A stretch of DNA of 64,000 nt, taken from NCBI RefSeq assembly GCF_023699985.2, contig NC_069684.1, positions 13,537,001 to 13,601,000 of the forward strand, in the 5' to 3' direction. The position numbers were made by a program, and so were the translations under genes. The stretch's first letter is position 1; each line of letters begins with the position of its first letter. Positions 11,400 to 22,036 of the stretch are shown here, piece by piece. The notes below the pieces were generated by a model. It did not search any database. It was given only the letters and a program-made list of their open reading frames with translations, and was not told the DNA's origin. The stretch comes from Odocoileus virginianus. Taxonomy: Eukaryota > Chordata > Mammalia > Artiodactyla > Cervidae.

Positions 11400-11775
11400 T
11401 CCTGCCTCTAAGCCTAGTTCTGAGCTTTCTCCCTCATTATTTATTGATTTAAACTAATTTTATATTTTTCCCATGATTCCATGAATTCCTTGAGAATAAG
11501 GGCTTGAAGGCAGGAGGAGAAGGGGATGACAGAGGATGAGATGGTTGGATGGCATCACTGACTCAATGAACATGAGTTTGAGTAAACTCTGAGAATTGGT
11601 GATGGACAGGGAGGGCTAGTGTGCTGCAGTCCATGGGGTCGCAAAGAGTCGGACATGACTGAGTGACTGAACTGAACTGAAGGGCTATATTGGGGTCATC
11701 TTCATAAACACATTGTGCTCAACTTGCAGTAGGAATTCAATAATCTTTCTTTAATGAACTGCTGAATTCATAATG
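11400..11775 (+). mobile_element. L2 LINE 3' end, split by BovB
   Basis: The L2 3' UTR order is visible on both sides of the inserted BovB: ccttgagaataagggct on the left, then cataaacacattgtgctcaacttgcagtaggaattcaataatctttctttaatgaa on the right. Confidence 0.6.
11505..11679 (+). mobile_element. BovB 3' end (175 bp)
   Basis: From gaaggcaggaggagaagggga through gatgagatggttggatggcatcac to gagtgactgaactgaactg. The duplication aagggct lies at 11498-11504 and 11680-11686. Confidence 0.93.
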
Positions 11776-11789
11776 GTTAATAATAATGA

Positions 11790-12045
11790 CAATAGTAATA
11801 ACAATTGCCATCTAAGGGATATTTTAACCATGTTCTTGTCACATAAGTGAAATAAAAACATTCAATATTCACAATGATCTTAGAAGATAAATATTTCTAT
11901 AACCATTTCAAAGATGAACAAACAAAACTAAGAATGGAAAGCAATTTGCCCAAGATCACATTGGTAGTGCATTGTACATCTAGGAGTTAAACCCAAGTCT
12001 TTTAGGCCTCTTTCCAATATACTCCATCACCATCATGCAAAATAA
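11790..12045 (-). mobile_element. MIR SINE, near full length
   Basis: Antisense MIR from the 3' side (caatattcacaatgatcttagaagataaatatt) through the core (gaatggaaagcaatttgcccaagatcacattggtag) to the head (gttaaacccaagtcttttagg). Confidence 0.7.
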
Positions 12046-13169
12046 TTTCATTATAAGCCTGAACCTGACATTTCTAGGAAAAATAAATGTTATGTATTTA
12101 AATCATCTTGCTTACATGAAGCTATCTTTATTTAACTCCAAATAGATAGTCAAAGAGTTGTAAAAGTGAGGACAATTTAGCAGGATGTAGTTTTTTTGGG
12201 GGAAAAAAGTAGCTCTTTAAAAAAAGGGAATAGTGTGAAGCTGTGAATATTTTATTAGCTACTCATCTGTTTATTAGAAACATCTATCAACGCCTGTGAC
12301 CAGTTTCTATTAACGACAAGAGAAAGACCAATATTCTAACATCAATTTATTTGATTCTGAAAAATAAGAAAAGGTATTAGAGTATAGCTAATGGTAGACA
12401 TAACCCATTTTCTGTTTTCACTTCTAGTCTAACTACAATTTATTTTTAAGGATGAAACTTTTTTTCTCTTTTTGCAGACCTCCCTTCCGTGTTTTCAAAT
12501 AGGGATTTTCTCTAGGCTAAGGTTTTGATTATGTATATAAAGAGTCCCAGAATTCAGGGAGGGAAAAGAAAAGAGCTTTGAAAATCAGAAAACACCTACT
12601 ATTTTAGACAGCTGGGAATCTGTCCTAACTTCAAACAGAGGCAGACATTCTAACTTCCTATCTTATATTCCAACATTCAGTAACACTCTCAATCAGAATG
12701 TTTTCCTTACATTTCTTCTAACATAAGTTAAGCCTTTTTCTTCTTGTTCTGTTTTCAGAAGAACTACAGCTGGTCACATCCCTCCAAATATTTGTTTTTC
12801 TCTATCAATTCATGAAAAGGGAAGGGTATTGGCTTCAATAATAAGCACTTGGATCTCGGCTTTCTGCCTTTATTTAAAAAAAACACAACACTTTTTTAGC
12901 CCTATTCAAATCATATTAATCAAAATATGATAAATAATTCCAGGTTCCTTTGAAGAAATAAGGGAATATATGATAAAAATCATTCTTCTTTCTTTCCTTT
13001 TAATTTTCACCCTATAATAAGTTTAAAATTAAAAATTTTTCTTTTTAACTAAAAAGAAGGTTACGGTGATACTGCGATGAGAGATTAGAGTTAGAGACAT
13101 CAAAATGAATCAGTTTAACTTGATACAGATACAAATAAACACATATGAAAATATTTATAGAGATGTGTA
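12046..13169. other. AT-rich DNA without recognised features
   Basis: No ORF over 60 codons on a credible frame and no repeat I can name. Confidence 0.5.
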
Positions 13170-13180
13170 TATATGCAGGC

Positions 13181-13397
13181 AGGCTTTCCAGGTAGCATGA
13201 GTGATAAAGGACCCACCTGTTAATGCAAGAGACATAGAGATGTGGGTTTGATCCCTGGATTGGAAAGATCCCCTGAAGGAGGGTATGGCAACCCACTCCA
13301 GTATTTTTGCCTGGAGAATCCCAAGGACAGAGGAGCCTGGCAGGTCCATGGGGTTGCAAAGAGTTAGACACTACTGAAGCAATTCTGCACACATATT
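13181..13397 (+). mobile_element. Bov-tA SINE
   Basis: tRNA-like head aggctttccaggtagcatgagtgataaagga, B-box-like ggtttgatccc, then Bov-A body. Perfect 11-bp duplication tatatgcaggc at 13170-13180 and 13398-13408. Confidence 0.95.
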
Positions 13398-13502
13398 TAT
13401 ATGCAGGCTAATATACACACATGTATTTCCTTGCTCAGTCAGCTGAGAGGGCCCACAAGCAATGACACTCCAACAGCAACGAGCACATTTAGAGCCCAAA
13501 TC

Positions 13503-13636
13503 TTGGTTTCTTTCTTTCTTTTTGGCCACATAGCAAGCATGTGGGATCTTAGTTCCCCAATCAGGGATTGAACCCGTGTCCCCTGCTTTGGAAGCATGGA
13601 ATTTTTTAACCACTGCACCACCAAGGAAGTCCCCCA
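13503..13636 (-). mobile_element. CHR-type tRNA-Glu SINE
   Basis: Antisense cetartiodactyl SINE: ttttggccacatagcaagcatgtgggatc, then gggattgaacccgtgtcccctgc (reversed B box) and accactgcaccaccaaggaagtccc. Possible duplication tggtttct on both sides. Confidence 0.88.
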
Positions 13637-13689
13637 AATTGGTTTCTAATGGAAATTTCCAATAAAAGGAACCAGGGATCCTCAGAGAA

Positions 13690-14390
13690 ATGGCGGATTA
13701 TAAGGCTGGAACAGAAAATATACAAGATGAGCTTAGAGTATCTTATTGGGAAGCATATAGGAAGGAAATGCAAAACAAAGCAAAAAAGTACACACACACA
13801 ATAATAGTTTATGTCAAAGGGACACAGAAGCCAACTGAAAGAACTCCTAGTGTCTAAGCTGAAACAATTTGAACAGCAAAACATAATACTAAATTACAAC
13901 ACAAAGTATAAAATAAATATTCTTGAGTCCATAAGGATACAAATAAATAGCTGGATAAAAACAAACAAACAAGGGGTTCTTCTACTGTGCAGAAGAATTC
14001 CAAATAATGTATGTAGAAACACCAACCTCGAGGGAAGATAAATACCCACCCCTTAAACAAAGTAACTTGCTCCTCAAAAATACAGTAAAGAAAGGGGGAA
14101 AATACAGAGTAGAAACCTGGTCAACATTAAGTCCAGCAGGTGATCAAGGTTAATTAACATCAACAATGATAAGTCATGTTGGTAGCATGTATTCTTAATG
14201 AGATGAGAATTAGCATCTGTTATCTTCCTTCAAGAATCCCCCCAAGAATTCTTGTCATAGACTAGAGAAACCTAATGTGCAATTTGGTATCCTGGATGGG
14301 ATCCTGAAGTAAACAAGAAGCATTCAGTTAAAATCTTGCAAATATGAAAGAAGTATGGTAGAGTTTAATTAATATTTAGTTAATGCTGGT
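13690..14390 (+). mobile_element. L1M 3' UTR (left part)
   Basis: Old L1 tail: caaattacaacacaaagtataaaataaatattcttgagtcc, caggtgatcaaggttaattaacatcaac and gtggtatcctggatgggatcctg-like text. It continues at 14976 after a BovB. Confidence 0.65.
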
Positions 14391-14975
14391 CACTGCAGAT
14401 GGTGACTGCAGCCACAAAATTAAAAGATGCTTACTCCTAGGAAAAAAAGCTGTGACAAACATAGATAGCACATTAAAAAGCAGAGACATCACTTGGCTGA
14501 CTAAGGTCTGTATAGTCAAAGCTGTGGTTTTTCCAGTAGTTATGTACAGATGTGAGAGTTGGATCATAAAGAAGGCTGAACGCCAAAGAATTGATGCTTT
14601 TGAATTGTGGTGCTGAAGAAAGACTCTTGAGAGTCCCTTGGAGTACAAGGAGATCAAACCAGCCAATCCTCAAGATAAATCAACCCAGAATATTCATTGG
14701 AGGGACTGATGTTGAAGCTGAAACTCCAATACTTTGGCCACCTGATGTGAAGAGCCAATTCATTGGAAAAGATCTTGATGCTGGGAAATAACTGAGGGCA
14801 GGAGGAGAGGGGAACAACAGAGGATGAGATGGTTGGATGGCATCGCTGACTCAATGGGCATGAGTTTGAGCAAGCTCTGGGAGATAGTGAAGGACAGGGA
14901 AATATGGTGTGCTGCAGTCCATGGTGTCACAAAGATTGGACACAGCTTGGCAACTGAACAATGAACAACAACAGC
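14391..14975 (+). mobile_element. BovB 3' part (585 bp)
   Basis: Starts at cactgcagatggtgactgcagcc and ends at ggcaactgaacaatgaacaacaacagc. Imperfect 9-bp duplication aatgctggt / aatgttagt at 14382-14390 and 14976-14984. Covers the region downstream of the RT domain; no ORF survives. Confidence 0.93.
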
Positions 14976-15128
14976 AATGTTAGTTCACTAGTTGCAACAA
15001 ATGTACCATATCAATGAAGGATATTAACAATGTGGGAAACTGGATATGGGGTATATGGAAACTTTCTGTTCTATCTTTATAAATTTTCTACAGATCTAAA
15101 ACTATTTCAAAATAAAAAAGGTTATATA
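14976..15128 (+). mobile_element. L1M 3' end (right part)
   Basis: agttgcaacaaatgtaccatatcaatgaaggatattaacaatgtgggaaactgg and ctgttctatctttataaattttctacagatctaaaactatttcaaaataaaaaag: a classic old L1 terminus with A-rich tail. Confidence 0.75.
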
Positions 15129-16769
15129 TAAAATAAATAGCAAAAGGAGCCCTGAAGTCATGTTTTACGAGGCAGGAATATGATAGAGTCAAAAAATACG
15201 AATGATTTGTATTAGTCATTTGTCATCCATACAATGAAGTGAATTAAATAATTCATGGTAATTCATGAGTGTATTTTATCAGCAGAATAATATCTTAAGC
15301 TTAACATACAGAACATCTGAAAGAAATTCTACTGGGCATATTGAAATCAGACTAAATGCATTATATAGCATAAATAAGCATTAAAAAAATGTACCCTAAA
15401 GCAAAAATACTGATTGCCATATGGCAAATCATTGCTGCTCATGCTAGAGTTAGCAGCACTAACACAATGTTACTGAAACATCGAGGGTAGAAGAAATTCA
15501 TGATTATTTTCTCAAAAACAAAACCTATCTATAATAAATTGCAACTACTATTTCAATCAGAACAGCTTGCTAATGAAACCAAAGTCATTAGCATGTAAGT
15601 TATCTAGATTGACTATTAATATAGTTGGTGACAAACTACAGCCTCATACCAGCTTGTTGCCTCAGAGTCATTAGTCAGTGTGGGACAAGAGTGTGCCTAG
15701 ATTATCATAAGCCCAAACCCTTAAAAATTGCTTAAATAAAATGTCATATTGATGATAGATCACATATTTTACTTTCTTAAGGAACTTGACCTGCATTGAC
15801 CTGGGAAGAACCTGAGCAGAACCAAAGCAAATGCTACTATAAATGACTCTAGTGGGAGAACTTTGCTGAGATTGATGGACAAATTTCAGCAAAATCCTTC
15901 CACTTACACTGCAGCTAATCCCAAATCTCTTAATAGAGGATTTTCTGTACCACATTTAAAACATCTCCACAAATTTCTTTTGCTGTGATGTATAGACTGG
16001 CCAAGGAACTGAACATCAAGATTGCACAGAAAAGGGTTTCCTCCCACTGGACTTATAGTTTATGGCGTAGGGTTGATTTTTCTAAATACAAATGTACAAT
16101 GAATTATTAGAAGCATGGAAATTCATTCAGTCATCTCCAAAGAGCACTCTTTAATGCTAAATATTTAGCTGTATGTTGAAATTTTGTATAAAATTAGAAC
16201 CATATTTAAGAGATGTTGGAAAAAAAATTTGGGTTATGCCGACTAATTCAAACTACCAATATTACTACTATCAAATTATATAAAGAACAAAATAATAATA
16301 ACTGCACATCAAAATTGACAAAACGAGGTTCAGACATATTCAACAAATGCATTTGTATTATATCTCTCAACTATATTCATCCTTTAAAAAGGTCACAGTT
16401 CCACTCTCTCTGACTCTAGTTCTTATCAAGTGGCTCCTTTAATTCAACCAGCAATTGATCAATAGTATGTTAATATCCCAAAGCTTTCTCTTCATAAAAT
16501 CAGTCTAGCCAAATATCTTTACCAATACTAAGTAAAACTTGGAACTTCTCTAAGGAAAATTCAGCAAGTTTGTTTGTCTTCTACTAACAAAAAGCTATGA
16601 CAATTAGCTCACTGATTTGTTACCCTAAAATTTTCAGAATGGACAGAGACTACTTTCCAAGGTGCTATTGGAAACATTTAGAGAAATTATGCACAAAATG
16701 ACTACATTCTAAATGAGAAGGAAGTGTGGGAAGTATTTGTCCTACCCTCAGTCTCTATACATGGATATA
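15129..16769. other. AT-rich DNA without recognised genes
   Basis: The 94-codon frame at 15671-15955 (minus) and the 66-codon frame at 16213-16413 show no domain. No repeat family could be assigned. Confidence 0.5.
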
Positions 16770-16880
16770 TCTGATCAGCATTTATTTATTCACAGGTCAT
16801 TCAATGTATAGTCATTGAGAACCTTTTATATGCTAGACACTAGGGAAATACCACAAGAGATAGCAACCCTCCAGCCACAT
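16770..16880 (-). mobile_element. L2 LINE fragment
   Basis: Antisense L2 3' end: catttatttattcacaggtcattc, then gagaaccttttatatgctagacactaggg. Confidence 0.6.
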
Positions 16881-17627
16881 TATAATTAGCCAATATCTAA
16901 AGTTATCATGATAAGATAAATAAACAACTCTTATCAGAGACTTTAACATTTTGATAGTTGAGTTCAGTTCAGTCCATCAGTCATCTTTGACTCTTTGCCA
17001 TCCCATGGACTACATCACCCCCAGCTTCCAGGTCGATCACCAACTTCCAGAGCGGACTCAAACTCATGCCCATCGAGTCGATGATGCCATCCAATCATCT
17101 CATCCTCTGTCGTCCCCTTCTCCTCCTGCCTCAATCTTTCCCAGCATCCGGGCTTTTCTAATGAGTCAGTTCTTCATATCAGGTGGCCAGAGTATTGGAG
17201 TTTCAGCTTCAGCATCAGTCCTCCCAATGAATATTCAGGACTGATTTCCTTTAGGATAGACTGGTTGGATCTCCTTGCAGTCCAAGGGACTCTCAAGAGT
17301 CTTCTCCAACACCACAGTTCAAAAGCATCAATTCTTCAGCACTCAGCTTTCTTTATAGTCCAACTCTCACATCCATACGTGACTACTGGAAAAACCATAG
17401 CTTTGACTAGACGGACCTTTGTTGGTAAAGTAATGTCTGTTTTTTAATATGCTGTCTAGGTTGGTCATAGCTTTTCTTCCAAGAAGCAAGTGTCTTTTAA
17501 TTTCATGACTGCAGTCACCATCTGCAGTGATTTTGGAGCCCCCCAAAATAAAGTCTGTCACTGTTTCCATTGTTTCCCCATCTATTTGTCATGAAGTGAT
17601 GGGACCAGATGCCATGATCTTAGTTTT

Positions 17628-18710
17628 CTAAATGTTGAGTTTTAAGCCAGCTTTTTCACTCTCCTCTTTCACTTTCATCAAGAGGCTCTTTAGTTCTTCG
17701 TTTTCTGCCAGAAGGGTGGTGTCATCTGCATATGTGAGGTTATTGATATTTCTCCCGGCAATCTTGATTCCAGCTTGTGCTTCCTCCAGCCCGGCATTTT
17801 GCATGATGCACTCTGCACGTAAGTTCAACAAGCAGGGTGACAATATGCAGCCTTGATGTGCTCCTCTCCCGATTTGGAACCAGTCTGTTGTTTCATGTCC
17901 ACTTCTAACTGTTGCTTCTTGACCTACATACAGATTTCTCAGGAGGCAGGTAAGGTGGTCTGGTACTCCCATCTCTTTAAGAATTTTCCACAGTCTGTTG
18001 TGGTCCACACAGTCAGAGGCTTTGGCGTAGTCAGTAAAGAAAATGTTTTTCTGGAACTCTCTTGAGTTTTCCATGATCCAGTGGATATTGGCAATTTGAT
18101 CTCTGGTTCCTCTGGATTTTCTAAATTCAGCTTGAACATCTGGAAGTTCACAGTTCATGTACTGTTGAGGCCTGGCTTGGAGAATTTTGAGCATTACTTT
18201 GCTAGCGTGTGAGATGAGTGCAATTGTGTGGTAGTTTGAGCATTCTTTGGCATTGCCTTTCTTTGAGATTGGAATGAAAACTGACCTATTCCCGTCCTGT
18301 GACCACAGCTGAGTTTTCCAAATTTGCTGGCATATTGAGTGCAGCACTTTCACAGCATCATCTTGTAGGATTTGAAATAGCTCAACTGGAATTCCATCAC
18401 CTCCACTAGCTTTATTCGTAGTGATGCTTCCTAAGGCCCACTTGACTTCGCATTTCAGGATGTCTGGCTTTAGGTGAGTGATCACACCACTGTGGTTATC
18501 TGGGTCATGAAGATCTTTTTTGTATAATTCTTCTGTGTATTCCTGCCACCTCTTCTTAATATCTTCTGCTTCTGTTAGGTCCATACCATTTCTGTCCTTT
18601 ATTATGCTCATCTTTGCATGAAATGTTCCTTTGCTATCTCTAATTTTCTTGAAGAGATCTCCAGTCTTTCCCATTCTATTTTTTTCCCTCTGTTTCTTTG
18701 CAGTGATCAC
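17628..18710 (-). pseudogene. BovB reverse transcriptase, 360-codon ORF
   Basis: Longest coding remnant in the window. Residues about 14-60 are the linker after the endonuclease. RT follows: GDGIPVELFQI near 105, the CSNYHTIALIS block near 158-167, motif A as FTDYAKASD at 225-233 (aspartates 227 and 233; serine 232 replaces the usual phenylalanine before D233), motif B QGCILSP at 286-292 and motif C YADD at 327-330, with both catalytic aspartates present. The frame ends after LKLNI because a CAG codon has become TAG at 17628, cutting the C-terminal domain. The upstream part is in another frame. The M at codon 1 is arbitrary. RT residues are well kept but the protein cannot be made whole. Confidence 0.92.
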
Positions 18711-19152
18711 TGAGGAAGGCTTTCTTCTCTCTCCTTGTTACTCTTTGGAACTTTGCATTCAAATGGGTATATCCTTTCTTTTCTCCTTTTCCTTTAGCTT
18801 TTCTTCTTTTCTCAGTTATTTGTAAGGCCTCCTCAGACAACCATTTTGCCTTTTTGCATTTCTTTTTCTTGGGGATAATCTTGATCCCTGCTTCCTGTAC
18901 AATGTCATGAACCTCCATCCATAATTCTTCAGGCACTCTATCTATCAGATCTAATCCCTTGAGTCTATTTGTCACTTCTGCTATATAATTGTAAGGGAAT
19001 TGATTTAGGTCATATCCGGATAGTCTAGCAGTTTTCCCTACTTTAATCAATATAAGTCTGAATTTTGCAATAAGGAGTTCATGATCTGAGACACAGTCAG
19101 CTCCCAATCTTGGTTTTGCTGACTGTATAGAGTTTCTCATCTTTGGCTGCAA
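18676..19152 (-). pseudogene. BovB endonuclease C-terminus and linker
   Basis: 158 codons overlapping the RT ORF in another frame. GADCVSDHELLIAKFRL near residues 33-49 is the C-terminal SDH block of the AP-endonuclease-like domain, with its catalytic histidine. It is followed by a lysine-rich stretch (IIPKKKKCKKAKWLSEEALQI) and KAFLSDHCKE, after which the frame is lost. One indel near 18700 separates this from the RT frame. Sequence upstream on the minus strand (about 19153-19414) continues the endonuclease with stops. Confidence 0.88.
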
Positions 19153-19414
19153 AGAATATGATCAGTGTGATTTCAATTTTGACCATCTGATGATGTCCAT
19201 GTGTAGAGTCATCTCTTGTGTTGTTGGAAGAAGGTGTTTGCTATGACCAGTGTGTTCTCTTGGCAAAACTGTTGGCCTTTGCTCTGCTTCATTCTGTACT
19301 CCAAGGCCAAGTCTGCCTGTTACTCCAGGTATCTCTTGACTTCCTACTTTTGCATTTCAGTTCCCTATAATGAAAAGGGCATCTTTTTGGGGTGTTACTT
19401 CTAGAAGGTCTTGT

Positions 19415-19448
19415 GACAATACCTTCACATGATGTGTATAGAACTGTA
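19415..19448. repeat. Inverted repeat, left arm (34 bp)
   Basis: Its reverse complement matches 20403-20436 at 33 of 34 positions, and similarity stops sharply on both sides. It sits exactly where the BovB 5' end stops matching BovB. See findings. Confidence 0.93.
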
Positions 19449-19490
19449 GAATTGTCTTTGATAATTAACTTTTGCCTTATCTTTGCTTCT

Positions 19491-19716
19491 TCCCACTCCT
19501 GATATTACCAGGGCTTCCCTGGTGGCTCAGATGGTGAAGAGTCTGCCTGCCAATGTAGGAGCCTTGGGTTTGACCCCTGGGTTGGTAAGATCCCTGGAAA
19601 ACGTAATGGCAACCCACTCCAGCATTCAAGCCTGGAGAATTCCATGGCCAGAGGAGCCTGGTGGGCTACCGCACATGGAGTCAAATAGAGTCAGACACGA
19701 CTGAGCAACTAACACT
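19491..19716 (+). mobile_element. Bov-tA SINE with 5' extra 21 nt
   Basis: Canonical start ggcttccctggtggctcag at 19512, B-box-like gggtttgacccc, body ending gactgagcaactaacac. The perfect 14-bp duplication ttatctttgcttct lies at 19477-19490 and 19717-19730. 21 bases (tcccactcctgatattaccag) lie between the left duplication and the canonical SINE start. Confidence 0.93.
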
Positions 19717-19780
19717 TTATCTTTGCTTCTAACATGTTACTGGTCTTATTCACCTAAGATTTCTGTTAAATAGCTATTTT

Positions 19781-20114
19781 TCTCCCTAATTAAACTTCCT
19801 TTCCTATTTATTTTTTAATTGGAGGAAAATTGCTTTATGTGCTGTGTTGGTTTCTGCGGTACAACAGTGCGAATCAGCCATAATCCGTATATCCTCTCCC
19901 TCCTAAGCCTCCCTCGCCTCCCCTGCCCCAACCCTGTCCCACCCCTCTAAGTCATCACGGATGTCGAGAACGGACTTGTGGACCCCGTGGGGGAAGGAGA
20001 GAGCGGGACGATCACAGAAAAGAACATTGACATGTATATACATTATCATGTGTAAAGCAGATAGCTGGTGAAAAGCTGCTGTCTAACACAGGGAGCCCAG
20101 CCTGACACCGTGAT
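19781..20114 (-). mobile_element. L1 3' end with 5' inversion (twin-primed)
   Basis: 19806-19965 is an L1 tail on the minus strand (tattttttaattggagg..ccacccctctaagtcatcac). From about 19962 the orientation flips: gagaacggacttgtggac..catgtgtaaagcagatagctggtg..cagcctgacaccgtgat reads as L1 on the plus strand and ends where the minus-strand part begins in the consensus order. The probable target duplication is aaatagctatttt (19768-19780) / aaatggctatttt (20115-20127). Confidence 0.8.
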
Positions 20115-20127
20115 AAATGGCTATTTT

Positions 20128-20959
20128 ACACTTAACGCTAAGGATCGCTGGAGGCATTGGAAACTGTGAAAACTAATATTGCCCTCTACTGGGAGATTCC
20201 TCAAGTCAAAAGCGTTGTGTGTGTTTTGCCGTTTACCTTATTCCTCAGTCTTTGGGGATACATTTTGAGGTTAAGAGATTAGAGTTTGCTTCCTATAAGT
20301 AAGGCTTGCTTCTTATAAGTAAGGCTTGGAAACAAAGTCCAAAATGTCTAGGCAATGATGGCAAGCATAGTCAGCACCAACTAAAATAAATACTTTAAAA
20401 AATACAGTTCTATCCACATCATGTGAAGGTATTGTCTCCTAGCATAGCAGTTCAGGGATATCTTAATTTCATCTCACTGAACCTGAATTTAATCATCCAA
20501 GACTCTCTAGGCTCCTGTGAACTAGATACCTCTGACATCTGAGTAGGCTTTTCAGTTCATGTGATAGACAATGATGCAGTTTTTACCACTGAGATGTATG
20601 AATTCACTCCAGTTAAAACTTCAGCTGTAGCACAAGATCTGGGGACATGAATGTCTCAAGATATTTGTAGGAACTCTCAGTCTTAGATGATCCTGTGTTA
20701 ATAGATTGAGAGGCATTATAACATAAAAGCTCCTTTTTTGTTGAAAAGATTTGAATCACACTTAAAAGTTGATTCCAACATTCTTCAATGAATTTCCCTT
20801 TTTTTCGTGTGGATACAAGAAGCTTTGGTTGTGAGCAAGCGCTCTCTTATTTCCTCTCTGTATTTCTAGGACTTTGCAGTGTCCTATAATTAATACATAT
20901 TTAAGGAAGTCTTCTTGAATAGATTAAGCCTTATTTCTCAATAAAATGCTTCTGGTAGA
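20128..20959. other. No gene recognised
   Basis: Apart from the inverted-repeat arm and a short duplication (cttataagtaaggctt, twice near 20295-20325), nothing is identified. Confidence 0.5.
20403..20436. repeat. Inverted repeat, right arm (34 bp)
   Basis: Partner of 19415-19448, in otherwise single-copy-looking sequence; probably the source copy. Confidence 0.93.
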
Positions 20960-21205
20960 ATGGCATATGGTGTGTAGGAAGAACACATGCTTTGGAGTTG
21001 AACAGGCTTGGATTTAAATCCTAGCTTTGATAGCCATCTGTGTGGTAGGAAATTCACCTAACTTCTGTGAGCGACAGGCTTCTCATCTGTAAATAAGAAA
21101 TATAATATCAATACTTTCTCTTGTGCTGCTGTAGAGATTAGATAAGATAAACTATGCAAAGTATCTGGCACATAACAAGCATTCAAAAATTTAGTTCTCT
21201 TTCTT
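20960..21205 (+). mobile_element. MIR SINE, near full length
   Basis: ggtgtgtaggaagaacacatgctttggagttgaacaggcttggatttaaatcctagctttgat (head and B-box region), then the ctcatctgtaaataagaaatataatatc and gtatctggcacataacaagcattcaaaaa tail. Confidence 0.85.
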
Positions 21206-21812
21206 TTTAGTTAAATTGATAACTTCATTCTTTCTAATCAGTATTACAGGACAAATTGAGCTTAGATACATTTTGACAAAAGGAGAAAGAAAATGTGTTG
21301 CAGTTACATTATTCATTTAATTTACAAACCTTTCTTTCCCCTACCAGGAATAAGATGTATATATAAGCTCCCATATTTTGCTTGCTTGAGGGTTTCTACC
21401 AACTTCAAAAGAGATTACATACACTGGGAAAGGCACTAAGGAAATTTATTTCACTTATCGTCATTTTCCAATTAACTAAAAGTGGAGAAAATTATAACAC
21501 CTTCCATTACATTAATGATTTGCAGATTTCAAAACACTTTGTACTCTCTCACTTCAGTTTCATAATAGCCTCCATTTTAAAGCTAAGAAACAGGGCAGGG
21601 GAAATAGGGAGTGGGGGAGCTGCCAAACATGGGGAGTAAAATCAGAAACCATGCGTTCTGACTTGTCCAGGGATCATTCCTAACCCACCCGAGACGCTTT
21701 GCTTCACGCGTTCTCCCAAGGAGCCACCATTACCTGCTCGCTAGCGCTCCCTGCCGCCTGCTTTAGGCACTGCATCCCAAACCCCGCGTTTCCTGCTGCC
21801 GACGGCATCGCG
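21206..21812. other. No gene recognised; GC-rich patch at the end
   Basis: Mostly AT-rich, changing at about 21650 to a patch with several CpG (gagacgctttgcttcacgcg, ctcgctagcgctc, gacggcatcgcgagg) too short to call a CpG island. Confidence 0.45.
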
Positions 21813-21978
21813 AGGCTTCCGGCTATGGCTAAGTGGTAAAGAATCTCCCTGCCAATGCAGGAGCCTCAGGAAGCTCGGGTTTGATCCCTGGGTCGGGAAG
21901 ATCCCCTGGAGGAGACAATGGCAACCCACTGTCCATGAGGTCGCTAAGAGGCACATGCGACTGAGTACGCAGGCACAG
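21813..21978 (+). mobile_element. Bov-tA SINE with internal deletion
   Basis: Head aggcttccggctatggctaagtggtaaagaatc, B-box-like ggtttgatccc. The body jumps from ggcaacccact to gtccatgaggtcgc, missing about 60 bp of Bov-A. Confidence 0.88.
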
Positions 21979-22014
21979 TTAAAAAGGACACCAAGTCATG
22001 AGTTGCAGCTCTTT

Positions 22015-22035
22015 TGTGTGTGTGTGTGTGTGTGT
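22015..22035. repeat. (TG)n microsatellite
   Basis: About ten TG units. Confidence 0.95.
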
Positions 22036-22036
22036 T

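Larger units (their letters stand above)
16962..19456 (-). mobile_element. BovB LINE, best preserved copy (2.5 kb)
   Basis: Minus-strand BovB from its 3' end (ttcagttcagtccatcagtcatc at the left edge) to within the endonuclease domain at about 19414. Probable 12-bp duplication tttgatagttga (16950-16961) / tttgataattaa (19457-19468), two differences. The last 42 bp (19415-19456) do not look like BovB; most of this stretch is an inverted copy of 20403-20436. The coding region is in two pieces through one frameshift near 18700 and ends early in a nonsense codon at 17628. Confidence 0.95.

Noticed and set aside
17628..18710. 360-codon ORF as a host gene
   Set aside because: It is the BovB reverse transcriptase with RTE motifs and lies inside a flanked retrotransposon.
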